DNA from: Loxodes magnus
Lineage: Eukaryota > Ciliophora > Karyorelictea > Loxodida > Loxodidae
Direction: 5' to 3'
Assembly: GCA_946699065.1 (NCBI GenBank)
Contig: CAMPDV010000310.1
Span: 293,694 to 357,693 of the forward strand
DNA length: 64,000 bases
Below the pieces are notes generated by a model, which did not search any database, was not told where the DNA came from, and saw nothing but the letters and a program-made list of their open reading frames with translations. Shown here one piece after another: positions 58,473-64,000 of this stretch (its first letter is position 1; each line of letters starts with the position of its first letter). The translations under genes were made by a program, and so were the position numbers.

Positions 58473-58475
58473 GTG

Positions 58476-59375
58476 TTAAAGAAGGATCGTCTACTTAAAA
58501 GCTTCCTACTTCCCTATCCAACCAATAGGAACTTGATCTCTAGGTGGTCTTCTCCTCCCTTCACTGTCAAGTTTTCGGAATGATTGTCTCTTCATATAGC
58601 TTGCTTTCTTCTTATAAATTTCTCCATTCCTGGTTGGGTAAAATTAGGTTAGGTCATTCCATATTTTCTATTAAATCTTCTTTCTCTTCCAGCATCGTCT
58701 CCATAGGTGGTCTGTTCTCCTGCAGATGTAACATTTTTTCCTAAAATATTTCTCTTTATGCTCAATTGGCTTATTATTCTCTTATTCGATCTCCATTGGG
58801 ATAGATTGCATAGGCCTATTATTTTACACTTGTCTCTAATTTTTCCAATTTGATATGAATATTTTCATTCGATTCGTATAATTGTTCCAGCTGCCTATCG
58901 AATTCGTCAATTCTGATATTCATTACAGCCTGGTTTAAGTTTCTAGGAGCATGGGTTTCCTCATCTTCTAAATGCTCTTGCTGTTCTTAAGCTAGTTCTT
59001 CAATCTGTTTTTCCAGATCTTTATTTTTTCCTATTAATGCTAAGATAAGCTTAGTCATTTCCTCCTTCGTCATTCCTAAGATTTGTTCTTTATTGAGATC
59101 TCCGAGGTTCATGTTGGGGTTGAATATCCTAATCTAGGCCTGAAAGTTACTAATCTTTTGCTTCTTGGGAAGGTCCTCAGTCGATATTGTTGCATGTTAG
59201 TGTTTCTAGGGTTGTCTGGGGGTGTTGTTTAGAGTTGCTCCTATATGGTTTAAGAAGAAGGTTTAGTTTTGGAAGATGACGTGTGGTGTTTAGAAATTTA
59301 GGTTTCCTGCTTCCTCTCTTCCTTTTTAGCTTAGAAAGAGGTGGTATAGAAGCCCTTTTTGAAATCTTCTACCAT
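58476..59375 (-). CDS. Gag-like CCHC protein, copy 2
   Basis: Copy of 22712-23610. ATG at 59375 and the zinc knuckle are conserved, with one or two isolated single-base differences (for example ggcctatta versus gcctatta near 58813). Confidence 0.65.
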
Positions 59376-59694
59376 ATTTTTTTTTAGCATATACTACATA
59401 CTATTTATTTATCACATCGTTTATTTCAATCTCAAAATTTTCAAAAAAGCACTTAATTAAAAACTTTAACATTCTTTTGCTTAATTGAATTGCTTCTTTT
59501 ATTATTAATTTTTTTTATTAGTAATATCTTATATTTGGCAACTTAAAATCAAATTCATTTTTTATCTTATCCTTTTATAAATTTTATAGTTTTAAAAAAC
59601 TTTCTTTTTATTAGTATTATAAAATGAAAATTTAGGTATATTGTAATTTTCTAAAATCTTAGATTTTTTTTAATAAAGCTAATTTCATAGAATG

Positions 59695-60235
59695 TAATCT
59701 GAGAACCAAAAAATACAGCTAAAAAATTAAATTTTTTGAAAGATTTTCAGATTTTAATAAAATTTTTATCCACTAACTAATATGGAAAAATCCAAAAGAA
59801 AGTTAATAATTTTTACCTTAAATTACCATTTGTACCTATAGATATTATTTTTATATTTCTAATTACAGAAAAGGACAAAAATGCTTTAGAAAAACTGTTT
59901 TTGCAATAAAATTACTCATTTAGCAGTAATGCATATTTTCAAAAGAAAGTAAAGGTTAGAGAAATAAGTAGGTTAAGCTTCTATTTAAAATTAATTGTGT
60001 ATACGATGGCGAATAAGAAGAAAGTAATTTTAAAACGTTGAATTTTTATAAATAGTTATAGATACAGAAGGAAAGCATAAAAATTAATATTTGGAGAATA
60101 ATTTGCAGGAAAAAGGTAATTTAAGAAGATCAAGAAGAACAAGATACTTCTAAATACCTATTGAAAGAACATATAATTTCATGGGAAAAAAATTAATCAT
60201 AAATTTTAAAATGGTTAATCTAATGAGGCGTATAA
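59695..60235 (+). CDS. Unknown protein, copy 2
   Basis: Copy of 23930-24470, nearly identical over both protein-like blocks. Confidence 0.45.
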
Positions 60236-60685
60236 TCCCTCTAATAATTTATTATTAACTTAAAATTTTTTTTTTATTGGTTTACATTTTATAAACTAAT
60301 AATTTCTTCTTTTCTTTATATCATGAAAATATTTGTTTTTACTTTTTACTTTAAATTATTTCGCTTATTTATAAAACAAAAAATTCATTTGAGAATTAAT
60401 TTTTTTAAATAAATTATAGTATTTTTGGATTTTCTAAATTAATAGTAAACTTTATCTCCTAATTATTTTCATACATATAATTTTTATTTTATATTATGAT
60501 ATACTTTATAAATATTTAAAAATGTCTTTTTATTATTTAAAATATAAAATTAATTTTATGTTTCTTTCGTAATAAAGTTTACAAATTAATCTCTTAACTC
60601 ATTCCTTACTTGAAATCAAGACTCTAAAGCTTTCACTTTTTGACATGCTAACAAACCTTATCTAATTTTATTAATAATTTTATCT

Positions 60686-62830
60686 TACTTGCAACACATC
60701 CTACACATTTCACTTCCTTATTATGCCATCCTTCGCTTCTGATATTAATCATCTATTGTCACTAGTCAATGATACTCCACATACTTCTTTTGTATATCCT
60801 TCTATTGTTTATATACATTGTCCTGCTTAAAATCCCATAGTTTGATTATATTATCATAACTACCACTTATTATATAGTTATCATCATTACTTATTTTGAT
60901 ATTTCATATGCATTTCATATGCCCTCCTAATGTCTATATATATTGTCTAGTTTGATTTTCCATCTTCGAATTTTATAATCACTTGATTAAGGTGAACCAT
61001 AATATCCATTACTTGATATCAAACAACTGTTGTTCTTTGATATTGCAAAACTACCCACCAATTCTGTATGACCCTATAAAGAACACACACATAAACCAGT
61101 AGAAGCACTCCAAATCTTAATAGTCTTATCTGCTGATCCCAAAATTATAAACTTGTCATCGCTTAAAAATATAATCGAATACACTCATCTAAAATTTCAG
61201 AAAGAACCTTAAGACATCAGTCAGAAAGGAAGTTCAAAATTCGAAAAGTTGTATCTAAATTTCCTGAAATTATGACCTTGCCGTCACTTAATTACACTAA
61301 AGAAGTAACAGAATTTGCGTGACCTCTCATCACACTCAAACATTTTCCCGTAATTCCGTCCCATCTCCTTATAAATGCAAGTCAGTTTCCGGAAACTATG
61401 ATTTTACTGTCACTTGATATTGCTACAGCTTAAGCATCAGATGTGTGACAACTCAACACTCTAAAGCACTCCCCTATAATTCCGTCCCATCTCCTCACAG
61501 TTTAATCTCCACTTCCGGAAACTATGACCTTACCGTTATTATCACTACAGCTCAGACATAATACGTGTGACCGGTAAGAATGTGAGGATATTCAGATGAG
61601 ATTGAAGGTAGATTATCGTTGGATAAGTCGCAGTTGACGAATTTGGAATTTTGAAGATTCGATGAAGTTAGATTTGAGTTGGAGAAATTAAAGTTAGTGA
61701 ATGTAGTGTACGAAAGGTACGATTTAGTTAAGTCGATGTTCTGGAAATTTTATCGGGTAAATACGTAATTCATGTAATTTAAAATAATTATGACTTTGGT
61801 AGCTGCTTATTAAATTTAAGGTTAATTCCTTTCTAGATTTAAATTTATAGCATCCAATGTTGGTTCTATTCAGATTATAGTTAAACTAAATCAAAAGATT
61901 TTCCGTTCTTTGATTGATTTGAATTATATTTATGAGATTCTTAATTATTGAATCTAAATCTACTCAATTATTTTGAATTTCATTTAATATTTTCCATAAA
62001 AACTATATATTTATCTTCTTGCTCTATTATAAATATTAATTTAATTTTTAATAGCTAGTTCTTACTCCATTTATATCTTGAGATTTACTTAATCTAACTA
62101 ATCTCTCACCTGAATAAATTTTTATTAAGTGATCAATAACTAACTCTATATCTGCTAAACCTAATTCACTAATTGCTTTATACAAACTTATTCTATTCGA
62201 TTGCCCTTTTTACTTTTTTAATTTTTAACTCTTAATTTGTTATTTTCCTAATTATATTTTCTTCTTAAAGTTCATTAGATTCCTTATTTCAATTTATGCT
62301 TTTTTAAAATCCAATTATACGTCTTTTCATTTAACTAATCCAATCTAAATTCTGAATGTAAACTTTACCATCTCCTACTTTTATCTATTTTAAAATTTTA
62401 ATAATTTAATATTTTCTTATTTATATGTAGTTACTAAACTTTATAACTCTCTTTAGATATTTGAAAAGTAAGCGAAATACTAATTTTCTAAATCTTATAT
62501 AAACTTATTCACTACATGAAGCTTTGCTCTTTTTAAGTTTTATAATCCTACATTTATCTCATTTTCATGAATTTGCATAAATTCTAAATTATTTAAAATT
62601 AAATTTATTTAATGATATTTAATAACTTTTCTTCACTTCTAAGTAAGGTAGGATGTATTTTAGTATTTTTTTTCACAATTTGTAATTGAACATTAGATTT
62701 ACTTTGACTATTAAAATTATTTTTAAACACATTCGTAGCATAATTAGTGATTACAAGGAAGGATCATTGGAATCTTTACTTAAATATAAAATTCACTCTT
62801 ACAATCTCAACATTAGCATTTTACTGACAT
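60686..62830 (-). CDS. RING-coiled coil-pentapeptide-WD40 protein, copy 2
   Basis: Copy of 24921-27062 with ATG at 62830. The WD40 frame changes are the same as in copy 1. The RING-coiled coil part differs by scattered substitutions and some one- to two-base indels near 62200-62310, so this copy may be more damaged. Confidence 0.65.
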
Positions 62831-64000
62831 CTTAAACTTTTATGATTTACTTAAAAATATTTAAATTAATATATTAGATTAAACCTTTAAACTTAGAAAT
62901 TAATCTTTAAATTACCTAAACTGCATTAATAAAAAAATAGTTATAATATAAAAAATTAATATTAAATTTGCATAATATTAATACTATATATTAAAAATAT
63001 ACAAAAATTAATAATTAAATTAAAATAATTAAAGAAACATTTATCTTAAAAAAGAAAATATTTATTTATCACTTACTAAAAAGTGTAACTACAAAAAATA
63101 AAAAATAAAATAAATATTAATTAATTATATATAATAATAAAATCTAAGAATTATTATTTTAATACTAAAAAACTAAAATATATCATTACCTAATTTTAGA
63201 ATTTGATGCATGTAAAATAAACTAAACTAATTAGTTTAAATTACTAAACATTTATTTTGTTCAAATTATAGAATTATTATTTACATTTCTACCTAGAAAT
63301 TAAGAAAAAAATATTATAAGGAACCAAAAAATATTTTTATTGTAGAAAATATTTATATTTTTAAAGATAATGATAAAGATACTAAAAAAATAACAAATCA
63401 GATAGATTTATGATAAGCAAAATAATTAATAAATAATATTAATTTCATATACACCATTATACAGATAAAATAAGTATAATTTAGTGAAATTTATATGAAT
63501 ATTACATTTTCACTAAAAAGAAAAAAATTAAAAAATAAATATAAAAGAACATGAATGAAGAAAAAATCTTATAAAAAATAATATTATTGTAGTATGAACA
63601 GATATTTACTTAATGCAAATTATTTATAAAAAGATTGTTATCAAACTATTTAACCAAGAAAAAAAATTAAAAAATAATAAATAGAATTAAAATTAAATTA
63701 TTTTATTCTTCAAGCCATATTATAAAATATGAATTAAAAAAATTGAAGCACTTTAAAAAAGCTAATAAATACAAAAATAATAGTTTTTATAAAATTAAAA
63801 ATTTAAATAAAATTTTATTAAAAATAATAATCTTTTGTTAATTAATCATAAAGGTATAATAAATTTTAAAAGAATTATGGAAATTTAAATAGTAAAAAAT
63901 AAGTTGGGATTGTATAATCCTTATAAAAAATAAATACTTCTACACTTCTGATAATTCATTTTATTGTACTTGCCATAAAAAATACTTAAAAACCTAAGAA
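62831..64000. other. A+T-rich spacer, copy 2, to window end
   Basis: Equivalent of 27063-28230. The window ends here, before the copy-2 versions of the Trp-rich and RING-WD40 genes. Confidence 0.4.

Larger units (their letters stand above)
35854..64000. repeat. ~35.8-kb direct tandem unit, copy 2 (cut by window end)
   Basis: Second, head-to-tail copy of the unit. It matches copy 1 from about position 1 to about 28230. Identity is patchy: 42.3-44.0 kb is almost base-identical to 6.4-8.2 kb, whereas 38.3-41.2 kb and 53.3-53.8 kb carry many substitutions and one-base indels against copy 1. Internal repeats differ in copy number: 34-bp array 15 versus 18 triplets, 16-bp repeat 8 versus 7, (TTAAA)n one unit longer. 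Confidence 0.95.

Noticed and set aside
1..64000. Mitochondrial or bacterial origin (TGA as Trp, A+T-rich)
   Set aside because: TAA/TAG as Gln, spliceosomal-type GT...AG introns and RING/WD40/UBL proteins indicate a ciliate nuclear genome.

Overview
ORGANISM. The window is about 80% A+T, has almost no long open frames under the standard code, and is full of short GT...AG introns (about 20-36 nt). Coherent proteins appear when TAA and TAG are read as Gln and TGA as Trp: WD40 repeats, RING fingers, CCHC zinc knuckles, a ubiquitin-like fold and coiled coils. TGA also seems to end some genes. This fits a ciliate nuclear genome with a reassigned, partly ambiguous code, as known in karyorelicteans (Loxodes-like) and Condylostoma. 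Under this code every frame is open, so I called genes from protein composition, family motifs, in-frame splice pairs and paralogue comparison. Many starts and ends are approximate.

LAYOUT. The window is one complete and one partial copy of a head-to-tail repeat with a period of about 35.8 kb. Copy 1 is 1-35853 and copy 2 is 35854-64000, where the window cuts it off. Offsets between equivalent points run from about 35867 at the left to 35764 further right. Kilobases of near-identity alternate with patches rich in small indels. In order, one unit holds: a structured-repeat boundary with TCAGTA motifs; a C-terminal-RING protein gene; a lysine-rich gene with a gag-like N-terminus; A+T-rich spacer; a divergent gene pair; more spacer; a RING-coiled coil-ubiquitin-like gene on the minus strand that ends in a chain of 3-nt micro-exons; a cluster of coiled-coil, CCHC, kelch-like and membrane-protein genes; a G+C-richer structured segment; several small genes; a gag-like CCHC gene with a (TTAAA)n tail; a RING-coiled coil-pentapeptide-WD40 gene; and, seen only in copy 1, a paralogous Trp-rich gene pair, a RING-coiled coil-WD40 gene and a kilobase of T-poor CAAAAA sequence.

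MAIN OBSERVATION. In the RING-UBL gene the last large exon is followed by 27 consecutive introns separated by 26 exons of exactly 3 nt (11214-12089). The core is a 34-bp tandem repeat in which a near-invariant 31-nt stretch has the form of a complete intron (GTAAGT...ATAG) and the other 3 nt vary. Copy 2 has 23 such exons and a different series of triplets, although the surrounding sequence is nearly identical. Each unit added or lost would change the protein by exactly one codon without shifting the frame. If the splicing is real, this is a codon-by-codon diversification array on a putative E3 ubiquitin ligase.

HOW THE GENES RELATE. Three genes share one N-terminal RING plus coiled coil and differ in the C-terminal module (UBL plus array, WD40, pentapeptide plus WD40). 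They look like one expanding family of RING/TRAF-like E3 ligases. Two coiled-coil CCHC proteins and a third gene sharing one of their N-termini look retroelement-derived or domesticated. A short hairpin element with a (TTTA)n tail recurs six times per unit between genes.
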